From Brachypterus glaber (Eukaryota > Arthropoda > Insecta > Coleoptera > Kateretidae), in NCBI GenBank assembly GCA_958510825.1, contig OY294047.1, positions 3,224,001 through 3,288,000 of the forward strand: 64,000 nt of DNA. The letters run 5' to 3'. A program made the position numbers and the translations under genes. Positions 23,285 to 35,200 of the stretch are shown one piece after another. The notes under the pieces are model-generated. The model made no database searches, had not been told where the DNA came from, and worked only from the letters and a program-made list of their open reading frames with translations. Each line of letters begins with the position of its first letter. Position 1 is the stretch's first letter.

Positions 23285-23610
23285 AGATTTATGAAAAATT
23301 ACAGACAGACGGACGCAATTTTTTTACTGATTTCGACTCATGTCTAAAACCTCGAGCTCCAAACGAGAAATATAAAAAAAAACATGGTCAAAGATTTTTA
23401 CTTTTCGGCGAAGATTTCAATACATCGGCACTTTTAGTAGTACTAAGCATGGGCGGATTAATGGGGGGGAATGCCTCCCCCCCCCAGCGAAAGATATTAG
23501 CATAGAAATACCTTAAAAATTATATTTTTGGTGAAAGCGCAATTTTTTTCCTTAATGATGCCCCCCCCTTAAAATGAAATAAATCCGCCCCTGGTACTAA
23601 GTGTAATTTA
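23285..23610 (+). repeat. Family A repeat fragment split by a hAT MITE
   Basis: ACAGACAGACGGACGCAA, AAACATGGTCAAAG, TTTTCGGCGAAGATTTC and ACATCGGCAC mark a family A right end. Its terminal hairpin is interrupted at 23448 by the MITE below and resumes at 23594 with GTACTAAGTG. Confidence 0.75.
23448..23593. mobile_element. hAT-type MITE with 8-bp target duplication GTACTAAG
   Basis: The ends CATGGGCGGATTAATGGG and AAATCCGCCCCTG (reverse complement CAGGGGCGGATTT) are of the common hAT type. GTACTAAG is duplicated exactly at 23440-23447 and 23594-23601. 146 bp, non-coding, inserted into the hairpin of a family A repeat. Confidence 0.9.
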
Positions 23611-23674
23611 TTAAAACCAAAGATTAATGTAAACCAATGTTTATTGTATGAATTCTGACAATTTCATAGAAAAT

Positions 23675-24006
23675 AGTTATTTATGGTACTAGTGGGTAAA
23701 GTAATATATTGCCCATGAGAAAATTAACCTGCAAGGCGTCAGCCAAGCAGGTTAATTTTCGAGAGGGCAATATCGGTTTACCCATGAGTGCCATACAAGG
23801 TTTTATCCAATAAATAGCTTGGGAATTCATATTTTTATTAATTTTAATGACATTTACAAGAAAATAATTTGACAAGTGACAGTTGAGTGGGTAAAATAAA
23901 TAATTATCCACTCAATAAAGTAAAAGCCACGCGGGGTGTATTATTGAGTTTATTTTTTTTAAATAAAGCTGGTAATTGTCTTATTATCTGTATGTATTGG
24001 ATAAAA
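23675..24006 (+). mobile_element. Family B repeat copy (hairpin plus TIR unit)
   Basis: The hairpin arms GGTACTAGTGGGTAAAGTAA and GGTTTACCCATGAGTGCCAT are followed by a unit bounded by TTTTATCCAATA (23801) and TATTGGATAAAA (ending 24006). The minus-strand frame across it (ending [17 protein letters not shown]) is repeat-derived and also occurs at 29977-30189. Confidence 0.8.
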
Positions 24007-24721
24007 AAATATTAGTTATCGTTTAATGTCAAATTATTTGTCAAACACTTATTATTAATAAATTATTGTTCTGACACATTATGACAGATATTTAACAGAT
24101 TTGAAATATCTGCCCAAAATTTAGATAAAATATTCTAAAACAGTATAAAATAAAGTTTTATTAAGTCCGATATGGTCATTTCTCAGAAAAAAAGTCCATT
24201 ATCTCCGAAACCGAGCCTGAGGTGCTCGGTTTGGACTTTTCTGTTAATGGTTTTATAAGGTGTAGACTTCCTACTAGCAGGATTAACTCTTGGTTTGCAT
24301 TGGCAAGTCACTAAAACTTAATTTGTATTCAAGATTAGCGTGTCGGGAGTCAAAGGCGTAGAGAAACGAAAGAGTTGGGATGGGATAAAGAACTGCTTCA
24401 AACCAGTCATGACTGGTGACAAATAATGATTAGATAGTATCTGTTTAATTCACAATTAAATAGACATTTTGTAACCAAAGCCTAAAATAATTTAACAAAC
24501 GGTTTCCATACCTTTAAGGTACTGAATTAATTTTTAATAAAATATAAATAATGTAGTCTTTTCATCAGTTAACAAAATGAAGAGGCGTAACCGATTTTTG
24601 GTAAAAAATACTCAAAAAAGATAATATAAACTGTTAAAAGAGATCAGTGTTATTTTGGGTGGTACTTAAGGGGTCTTTCTACCTTCAAATTTTAAAAATA
24701 TTTTATTTTTAAACATTTTTT

Positions 24722-25279
24722 TTATGGAAAGAAAAAAGACATCATTGTGAAATTTCTTAGGTATGTTTTTTTATATTTAAAGAATACAATTTTTTTTTTG
24801 GATTTTTAAAGTGCATTTTTGCCATACATTTTGTTTGAAAAAAACATCAAAAAACGGTTGTCGCCACGATTCCGGCCGTTTGGATCGACTAAAAAAAAAA
24901 CGGGATATTATTTAGTTTTGAAGTCGCTATAGCACTATGTAAAATATTTTTTTTTTGGCCAAAAAATAACAAAATGGCGGACGTTTTTCAAAATTTTTTA
25001 AATAATTTTTAAGAAACGCGTCCGCCATTTTGTTATTTTTTGGCCAAAAAAAATCTTCTAGATAGGGCTATAGCGACTTCCAAACTGACAAATATCCCGT
25101 TTTTATTTTAGTCCATCCAAAAGGCCGGAATCATGGCGACAACCGCTTTTTGATATTTTTTCAAAAAAATTTGATGGCAAAAAATAGCACTTTAAAAATC
25201 AATTTTTTTTGTATTCTTTAAATTTAAAGAAACATGCCTACAAAATTTCACAATGATATCTTTTTCTTTCTATATGAAA
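24722..25279. mobile_element. Large foldback element
   Basis: Arms of about 260 bp mirror each other: ATCATTGTGAAATTTC with GAAATTTTG/CACAATGATAT; ACGGTTGTCGCCACGATTCC with GGAATCATGGCGACAACCG; AACAAAATGGCGGACG with GTCCGCCATTTTGTTA. The outer sequence 25290-25370 is again mirrored at 26040-26145, beyond a later insertion at 25372-26011. Confidence 0.85.
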
Positions 25280-25371
25280 AAAACTAAATATTCAGTTACA
25301 AATGGACAGGAAGTTATGATCCTACACAAATGTACTTTAATTTTTGTTAAAAACACTATAGCTCTAAAGTC

Positions 25372-26011
25372 ACGATTCGCTCACCGCAGTAATGAGAAGA
25401 ATCTAGCACATGCGATGTCAAAAGTGGCTTCCGTTTAGGCAGTTGTGTTTTATGAAATAGTTTAATTTGAGTGGGGTTACGGTGCGCATCAGGTCCACAA
25501 AAATGAACTATATTTTTGCACTGATTTCTGGTTTTATTACTAAAACTTACTGTCTTGAATATAATTAGGTGCGGAAAATCCAGTTGTTTTGCAAAAGATT
25601 GTTAAAATACTCACGAATTTCTGTATGATTTTTTTAATGGGGAGGTTGGTTTACGTTAACAATGGTTTGGTTTGGTAGTTTGCTGGTTTGGTGTTTTTTT
25701 TTTAATGGGAGGCATTTTTCAGATACGATATTTCAGAATTTATAAGGCGATATATTCTAAGAATCAAATGTTTATTAATGAATATTCCGCAATTTTTTTT
25801 ACGAAAATACTATTAAAAGCTAGTACTTTTAGCCAATTAAAAAAAACTGTTAGCTCGCAAAGAAAAAAGTAGATATTTTTGTAAAATTCTGCAAAAGAAT
25901 GTTACATAACCTTAAAATAATTTTTGGCATACGTCAAAACAAAAAAAGAAGAAAAAAGAAAATCAGTGCGGATGCGCTGGATTCTTCTCATTACTGCGGT
26001 GAGTGAATCGT
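25372..26011. mobile_element. Family E element, TIR ACGATTCGCTCACCGCAG (copy 1)
   Basis: The TIR at 25372 is mirrored by CTGCGGTGAGTGAATCGT ending 26011. Flanking CTAAAGTC/TTAAAGTC suggests an 8-bp duplication with one mismatch. Inserted into the right shoulder of the foldback above. A longer copy lies at 36861-37659. Confidence 0.88.
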
Positions 26012-26285
26012 TTAAAGTCACGTACTCTAATATTTAAGGACGGACATAAAATGTTGCATTTTTAACAAAAGTTAAAGTACTACAATTGTAGGATAATAAC
26101 TTCCCATCCATTTGTAACTGAATATTCAGTTTACTTTTTAGCTAACCTTCAAGGTCCTTAAAAAAATGAAAAATCCGTTACGTTCCTTCAATTTGCCAGC
26201 GACATTTTAGTTCTTGAGACAAAATACATGTTTTTAGTATTAATATTATACACTACATAAAAAATACATCACAAGCAAAAAAAAA

Positions 26286-29200
26286 TTACAACATGCCGAA
26301 ACCTTTCGAATAGCTTATAGCTTTTATGAGCCGATCTTTGAGTTTTTCCTTCGAGGAGTACTCGGGCAACAATAAAACGTTAAAGCAGGTATGCGCGGTG
26401 GGTAATCGGTCCGAGTCCGGTCCATTTTTCGCTATTACCAGTTTCAGTCGACTGAGGCCGCCGATCGGCACTCGGTCCGACCCTGTCGTGAACTGTAACA
26501 GCTTCCTTTTGTCCTCGAAGGACAAAGCGTGTACTATCGTCCAGAAATCTTTGATTGTCTGAGATTCGCTCGTGTAACCTCCGTCGTATTCGGTGGAATG
26601 TTCCAACTCGTCGAAGTCGAAGTTCTGGAAAAATTAAAACGTTGCACAGTGGGCTGAGAAAAAAATATACAGCCGGTTCCAGAACTCGCGTACAGAAATT
26701 TGAGGGTATAATAAAAACCCTTTGGAAAATATGAAAAAAATGTCAAAAAAAATCCATCTTCGTTCAATTCAAAAATAAGAACCCTTTAAGTGGACCAATA
26801 CTGTTGCTGATGTTAAATTACCTTTAAAAGTTGAATTTGTAGCTATAGAAGCAAATTTAATTATTGCAGGTACATATTCTGTAGGGTGACATGCTGATTA
26901 ATGTGACATAAATATTTATTAATGTCAAAAAACCACCGCCGGATGGAGTGACCCTATAAAAATAGAATATTTGACAGCCTCTATCGGTTTTGTCAATATA
27001 TAATAAACTAAAGTTGAAAGTCACAAACAATGCACGCGTCAACAATTAAAATGCAACCATAGTTACTAATAAGTAGGGAAAAACTAATTTGTAGGTAATT
27101 TAACATCAGCAAAAGGATTGGTCATATTAAATAGATTCCTTTTTAATTAGTATTGAAGATGGATTAATTAAAAAAAATAATCATATTTTCCAGATATACC
27201 CTCAAATTTTTGTACGCGAGTTCTGGAACAGGCTGTATGGACGAAAATCTAAATTAAAAATATTTTTGATACCGCTGATTTCGTTTGGACTTTTAGTAGT
27301 TTTCGTAACGAGTAAGCGACTTTAGTCCTTAGTGCACGAGAATGAAGTTTTTTTGACGACGCGAAGCGAAGTCAAAAAATCATTCGAGTGCACCAAGAAC
27401 TTGTCGCAAACGAGTTGCGAACAACATTTTTCGTTCGACCTACAGTCTAGACTGTTTAAAAATGTATATTTTAAAGAATTACCTGTTTAATTTTGACATT
27501 TCAAAATTTTATAAACGTCAAATGACTTTTGTCAAAATGGAAGCTATATGTAACCGTTTGGATAAATGAGTGTGGATAGTTGTCATTTCATTCAAATATG
27601 CACTATGTACTCGTGCGATAGAAAAATATCGTAACGATATATATAGTGAACATGCATTTTTCTTTATTTCGTGTACACTAGGTCGTACGAAAAAACATTT
27701 TTGTATTCAAGGTTGGCGTGTTTGGGGACTGGCCGCGAGATGGGGTGACTATAGTTACTTACTTTGCTTCCACAGATTAGTAACTCGATTTCTTCTGGAC
27801 GGAATAAAAGCTCCAACGGTGATTCGTCAACAACCATTTGAAAACCTTTGTAGAAAGCATGAAATTGTTTTTCTACGGCCTTGTTTAGTAGAAAATCAGC
27901 GTATAAATCAACAAATTCCTAAAAAATAAAATTTTCTACAATCCTACACAACCAATAAGAAATATTGTTGACAACAAAATAATACTTTTCCCAAAAGGCC
28001 TAGGTTCATTAAAATCAAAAACAAAGAAGTCTTTTTTTTTTTCGTGAAAAAAAAAAAAACAAGTTGAAAAAATTGCTGTTTGAAAAAAATAGTTTTTAAC
28101 CCATTTTACAGCACTGCAAAAACAATCCCAGCTTAGAACTTTTGATAATCAAACTATGGTCCAAAGAGTGACCGCAAAGTTAACCTCTAGAACACTAAAT
28201 CTTGCTTTTTGCACAAGTTCATGACCAGACAAAAATTTTGCGGACAAAAAGTCTTTAGCTACAAGCGTTATTACAAGTTATCGTGGTCACAAATTTTCCA
28301 AATAGCAGAATTTTCAAAACTTGCTCATTTTTAAACTCATCTAGCCTTCAGGAAATGTGTGGTTATGAAGCCCTTGATATGAAATGATAAAAAACTAGAT
28401 GAAACGTTGCGAGCACCCTGTCAAAACATCGGCACTATTGTACACTAGAGCCATCTAGTTTGCAAATTTCAAACTAGGTGTTTTGTTTGATTTTAAATTC
28501 TGTATCTTTAAAACATTATATTCTAGCAAAAAACTGTATATAACATTTTTTTATAGGGCTTAAAAAGATCTTTTACTTAAAATATAATTTTCTGAAATCG
28601 GGTTATAAATATGTGAGATATGCTAAAAAACCTTTTACTGCTTTAAACGTCAATATCTTGAAAACAATGCGTTTTAGGAAAACGTTGTTTATAACATTTT
28701 TTGACCAATTTAAAATTATCTGTTATATAAGTGGTAAATACAATAATAATTGCCTTAATTATAAACAAAAAACGCTAAAAATAGGAGTTTTACCCTATTT
28801 TTACCCACTTACCCCCAATCGTTTACCCCCAAAATCTAATCAGCTCTTCGGAATACGATAAGAAACAATATGCAAAAAACCGCAAGTCGATATCTCATGT
28901 AGAAATGGAGTTAGAGAGTTTACACCCAGACAGACAGACGGACGGAAGCAAATTTTTTTTTACTGATTTCGACTCAGAATGGTCTAAAACGTCGGGAAAT
29001 GTGAAAAAAACGTGGTCAAAGATTTTTCGGTGAAGATTTCAATACATCGGCACTCTTAGTAGCACTAAGTGCCGATGTAAAATTGACTTACATATTTGTT
29101 CTCCTGGTTCACCGGACAATCGTCGCCATTTTCCTTTAAATCTTGCGTTATTAACGACCCAAATACATCTTGATAACTTATCCTAAACGTTTGCATGAAA

Positions 29201-32200
29201 ACGTCTTCTATATCTGGTTCATTGTATTCTAGCAATTGTTTTAGGCTGTTGTAAAGTGGCTGAAAAACATATTTTTTAATTAAAGAGTGGGAAATATGCG
29301 CAAAATCTTTTCGCGAATGGTGCGAAAATTAGTAAAAATTATAATAATTATAAATAATCTAATAATAATGAAATTATTATTACATTATAAAATAAATATA
29401 AACTTGTGATCAAGCTAAGTTTTTGCAGGCCTATTTTGATACTCAAAAGAAAAAATATAGATTTCAAGGTTTTTAAATTTTATAACATTACAAACACTAG
29501 GGCTGCTTTTATCGATTATCGATATTTGAGTGATTTTAGGGTTTTTGGGGCCCTAAAAGTACCCCTTAGGGTTGTCTCTGTATTTTTTTACTCTAAGAGC
29601 GTTCTAACCACAACACGTAGAAAAGATTAAGTAAATATATTTTTTTTGACCACCCTAATGATACATAACAGTTCCAGTTATTTGGGTAGCGACTACAAAA
29701 AATGCCAGCTGGAAAGATTTTGTTCTAAAATTGTCCAATATTCCGGTAAAACAGTTTCTTACCGGATTCCAGTCCAACAAATCCTCGAACGATCCCCGTT
29801 TGCCCATCAGTTTTCTATAAAGCACCATTGGAAAGTTAACTGCCAAAATGACATTGTTGTAGATAGCCAATCCCAGCACGGTTCCGATCAGCGTGAATTG
29901 AGCGTCGCTCTCGAAACTGGTTGGATTGAACCACACCGTCTGGGTGTCAGTTTGCACCTAGACCGAGAATAGTTATTTATGGTACTAGTGGGTAAAGTAA
30001 GATATTGCTTCGCTGAGCCTCGCAGGTTAATTTTCGAGAGGGTAATATCGGTTTACCCATGAGTGCCATACAAGGTTTTATCCAATAAATAGCATAGGAA
30101 TTCATATTTTTATTAAAAATTTTAATGACATTTACAAGAAAATAATTTGACAAGTGACAGTTGAGTGGGTAAAATAAATAATTATCCACTCAATAAAGTA
30201 AAAGCCACGCGGGGGTTATTATTGAGTTTATCTATTTAAAATAAAGCTGGTAATTGTCTTATTATCTGTATGTATTGGATAAATGTGTATTTTCAGGGGT
30301 TTTTATATCATAACAAGCTGTAAAGATATCTAATGCTACGCATTCCATTATATATTATTCACAGTAAATGGTATAATGCATTTTCCAAATACTAAAAAAA
30401 AAAAACAATTTTCAAAAAAAATAACTACTAAATATGTAAATTTTTTTTAAATTTCTTAAAAAACGATCTTTTTTGAAAAACGAAAATTAAAAAAAAATAC
30501 TTTTACATTTTTTTTATTTTCTTTTGGTAAAATTAAGGCCTTATAATAAAAGTAATTTTTCCTGGAAAAATGACGTTAATCGGAATTTCTTTCAGCTTTT
30601 TTCGATTTTTTAAAAGTTCAACCCCCCATAACTTCTAATACTGTTTAGTCTGTAATCATCGCATATTTAGTAGAATTCGATATTTTTTTTATCGTACACT
30701 TGATTTCAAAAATAATGGAAAAGTAGGGTTAACTAAAATTTCATATTTTCCAGAAAATTTTGTTATGTGGTTAGTTTAACCATGTCAAAAATCATATGTT
30801 ATCTTTTTTTGGTCAAAACCAAATTTTGACACCTTACAATATTGACACTTTAACCTAAATTTAATGATATTTAATGACAAGTAAAAAAATATTCGTCAAA
30901 TGGAAACAGCTTTTCTAGAATTGACAATGTAAAAGTTTTTTTATAACCTTACTTTTCCATTATTTTTGAAACTAACCGTGAACATGGCGTAATCTGGATT
31001 GAAAATTTCCTCGATGACTAGCTGAAAAAATTCTTTTGACACGCCTCCCTCGTCTATACCTTGTTCGCCCTCAAACTCTACGACCAGTTGTTTTTTCAGG
31101 TCATTGGGGTTTTCCATTGATATCATTTCTAACTGAAAATAAATATAAAATATGCGTTAAAAATGATCGAAAAAAGTTAAGGATATTTTGGTTTCTACGA
31201 AAAAAAAAAATTATCGAAAAAAAATTGCCCGCTGCTGTCTCATTATCTTGTTCAGATGTATTGAACATGTCTGGGACATGCTTGGTGGACCAGTAATTGA
31301 TCGTCAACCACATTATCATTATGTAAAGAAACTAGCAAGTTCTTCCGGATTTATGGCATTTCTTTGACCAAGATCAGTTAAATCGCTTGTTTTTAAGTAT
31401 GCCTCGGCGAGTTTAAGCGGTTATAGCCAACAGAGATAGAATTACTCGCTATTATTTAATTTTCAGTTTTCAAAAATAATTTCTCTTTTGTTACATTAAA
31501 CATATTGTTAAATCCCGAATATAAATATTTTTGAATTGATTAAATTTATTTGTTTTTTAGAAATGATTAGAGAATATGGACATTTTATGATTTTTTTCCT
31601 AAACTGTTTTTTTCCCAGCACCATTCTTCACATATCCTTAACTTTTTCGATCAGTTTATTAGTGTCTATTAAATTCCAAGATTGAATTAAAAAGGGTTAG
31701 TCAGAAATAGGGCCATTAAAAAAACAGGAACTCCTGAAGGTTACAGAAATCAATTTTAAGAATTAAAAGGAATTAAAAAAATCAAAAGTTTTATTTAAAA
31801 AAAAACCTTATCCGAGATACTCGTGAGGTGCTACAACCTTGCTTTTCTATCTCGCTTAAAGCCAGTCGCTTTGCAGGTTGCCAAATTTACCACGGTTGAA
31901 AAACTTTTTAGTAATTTTAGAACTGAGGATTGTTTCATTAAATTAAATACAAAAAAAAATCACTTTTACTTTAATATTAAATTCACAACATACCCTCGAA
32001 GTTCGAGGCTCGAACAAATTAAAACAAATAATGTTAATTCAAAAATGACAAATACTTCATTGGCTCAAATTCACCACTTTAATTAAAATATAATTGATTG
32101 CAAAAGCATGTCGCGGCCATGGAGGTATTTACGTACTTCCAATACTCTGTATTACAGTATTACATTTAACTAGTATTAAAAGCCCCGTACTTAAACTTAT

Positions 32201-35200
32201 ACTGGGTGTATTTGAAATAGCGTAGGAAATTTTAACAGGTGATTCTACATGATAATATATGACAAAAAGTTCCTATAAACATATGTCTAAAAATGCGTCA
32301 TAAGGGAGCTACGCCCCTTTGAAATTGGCTAAAAAAATCGTTTTTTATTTAATAACTCAGGAACCCTTTGAGATATATTAACGAGGTTTTGCACGTGAAT
32401 TAATCCTAATAAGGCCCATCTTTGTATGTCATTTTCACGTACTTATTTAAACCAGGGGTGTGCGAAACGGGGGGGCCTTATCAGTTTTTTGTCCCAAACT
32501 TTTTTCTGTGTAACTTTTTTGCAATTTTATTTTTGAAATATGATTCCTCAGGTCAAAATACATAAAAAAGGTACTCTTGTTGTAATACTGTAGGATTAAC
32601 CGTTTTCGAGAAAAGTTCAATTGAAGGTGAAATTTCACGGTTTGAGGACGAAAAATTAAATACTAAAATGTCTAAAACCAAAATTTTAATGATGCAATGT
32701 TATTCTACATCAAAAACTAAGAAAAAAAGTTTCCATACATGTAGGTCGAAAAAACGCTTTTAAAGCTACCATAGCCCTTTAAAAATGGTGCATATTTAGG
32801 AGACCATAGCTCCATTAGGATTGATTTTTGGAAGTACCTGTATATGAGGTTTTTTTCTTAGTTTTTAATGTACATTCGTCCTGCATCATTAAAATTTTGG
32901 TTTTCAACATTTTAGTATTTAATTTTTCGTCCTCGAACCGTGGAATTTCACCTTCAAATGAATTTTTCTCGAAAACGGTTAATCCTACAGTATTACAACA
33001 AGAGTACCTTTTTTATGTATTTTGACCTGAGGAATCATATTTTAGAAATAAAATTGCAAAAAAGTTACACAGAAAAAAGTTTGGGACAAAAAACTTTTAA
33101 GCTCCCCCCGTTTCGCACACCCCTGGTTGAAATAAGTACATGAAAATAACACATAAAAACGGGCCTTAGTAGGATTAGTTGACGTGCAAAACCTCGTTGA
33201 TATATCCAAAGGGTTCCTGAGTTATTAAATAAAAACCGATTTTTTTAGCCACTTTCAAAGGGGCGTAGCTCCCTTATGACGCATTTTTAGACATATGTTT
33301 ATAGGAACTTTTTGTCATATTTTATCATGTAGAATCACCTGTTAAAATTTCCTACCCTATTTCAAATACACCGTGCATTGTAAAAATCTGATATTAAATT
33401 TTTATTCTTATAGGATTTCAATAAACAAATAAAAAAAAATAGCTTACCTCTACTAATGCATCATCTATAATATGGTCCCTCCTAACTTTTAGTCGTAAAT
33501 AAGGATTTGATGGTTGTCCTGACACAGCCTGTAATAAACTGATCCTCCTTTCAGAGTACATTCTTATTCTATTATCAAAATATAACCCCATCGTTTTAGT
33601 CGCTGGCGTTAATATAAATGGATAGTGCATAAAACTAAATTTACCTGAAATTAATAATATTGTAAGTAAATAATAGTATTTGGTATATTAGTGTGACAAA
33701 GCTAGTCTAATAGTCGGAGAGCTAGTGACCCTGTTTACATCGGCACTTAGTGCTACTAAGAGTGCCGATGTATAGAAATCTTCGCCGAAAAGTCAAAATC
33801 TTTGACCACGTTTTTTTCACATTTCTTGACGTTTTAGACCATTCTGAGTCGAAATCAGTAAAACAAATTTTTGCGTCCGTCTGTCTGTCTATCTGTCTGT
33901 CTGGGTATAAACTCTCCATTTCTACATGAGATATCGACTTTCGGTTTTTTGCATATTGTTTCTTATCGTATTCCGAAGAGCTGATTAGATTTTGGGGGTA
34001 AAAGATTGGGGGTAAGAGGGTAAAAATAGGGTAAAACTCCTATTTTTACGTTTTTTTGTTTATAATTAAGGCAATTATTATTGTATTTGGTTAATTTAGC
34101 ACTTAAATTGGTCAAAAAATGTTATAAACAACGTTTTCCTAAAACGCATTGTTTTCGAGATATTATTTTACTGCTTTAAACGCCAATATCTCGCAAACAA
34201 TGCGTTTTAGGAAAACTTTGTTTATAACATTTTTTGACCAATTTAAAATTATCTTTTATATAAGTGCTAAATTAACCAAATACAATAATAATTGCCTTAA
34301 TTATAAACAAAATAGAAGTTTTACCCTATTTTTACCCCCTTACCCCCAATCGTTTACCCCCAAAATCTAATCAGCTCTTCGGAATACGATAAGAAACAAT
34401 ATGCAAAAAACCGGAAGTCGATATCTCATGTAGAAATGGAGTTAGAGAGTTTACACCCAGACAGACAGACAGACAGACGGACGAAAATTTATTTTTACTG
34501 ATTTCGACTCAGAATGGTCTAAAACGTCGAGAAATGTGAAAAAAAAAACGTGGTCAAAGATTTTGACTTTTCGGCGAAGTTTCAATACATCGGCACTCTT
34601 AGTAGCACTAAGTGCCGATGTAATGATTGCCTTACCTAATTTAATAACTTTGTAATTGGCAAAATCCCTGTCCATTTCGACGGCATCGCTTAAAGGCTCG
34701 TTATAAAACTCCGAAAACGGTAAAAAAGGCTTCCTGCAGTCCAGCACGTGCACGCCCAGTTCGGTGGCTAGCGGATCCGCAGGCGGCGTGCTTTTGTTCA
34801 GTCGAACAGATAAATCGTCTATCGACAAGTTTAAACTACTCGTACACCTCAATTCTGGCGATTCAAGGCATCCAGCTAACATATTTGCATAATACAAAAT
34901 CTAGAAAAAATAATAGTATATTAAAGTTCCAGGGTCATAACATAGGGGCGGCGGTGGCTCAGTCGTGAACACCTCGATCTAGTATTCGAGAGGCCGGGGT
35001 TCAATCCTCGGTTGTGGAACAACTTTTTCACATAAATAAAATACTGTCGTTTCCCCACCACGTTGGCTTGTGCTGCCGAAGATCTAAGCACACAGTACAG
35101 AAAAAGGTTTGCAGTGGATAATGCCGCACTAGCACTCGGACCTGTGATACTACCCGGGCGCACCGAAAGGGAGCAGCAAGGTAGCTGTGAGGTCTGTTGG

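Noticed and set aside
23681..23911. 76-codon minus-strand frame ([17 protein letters not shown])
   Set aside because: Recurs in every family B copy with indels; repeat-derived.
32447..33143. Two similar 63-67 aa frames on opposite strands
   Set aside because: They are the two arms of one inverted repeat, so the similarity comes from the palindrome and not from protein conservation.
34944..35025. A possible tRNA gene (A and B boxes)
   Set aside because: It is the head of a SINE: a long body, an ACT tail and a target-site duplication follow, and no convincing acceptor stem closes.
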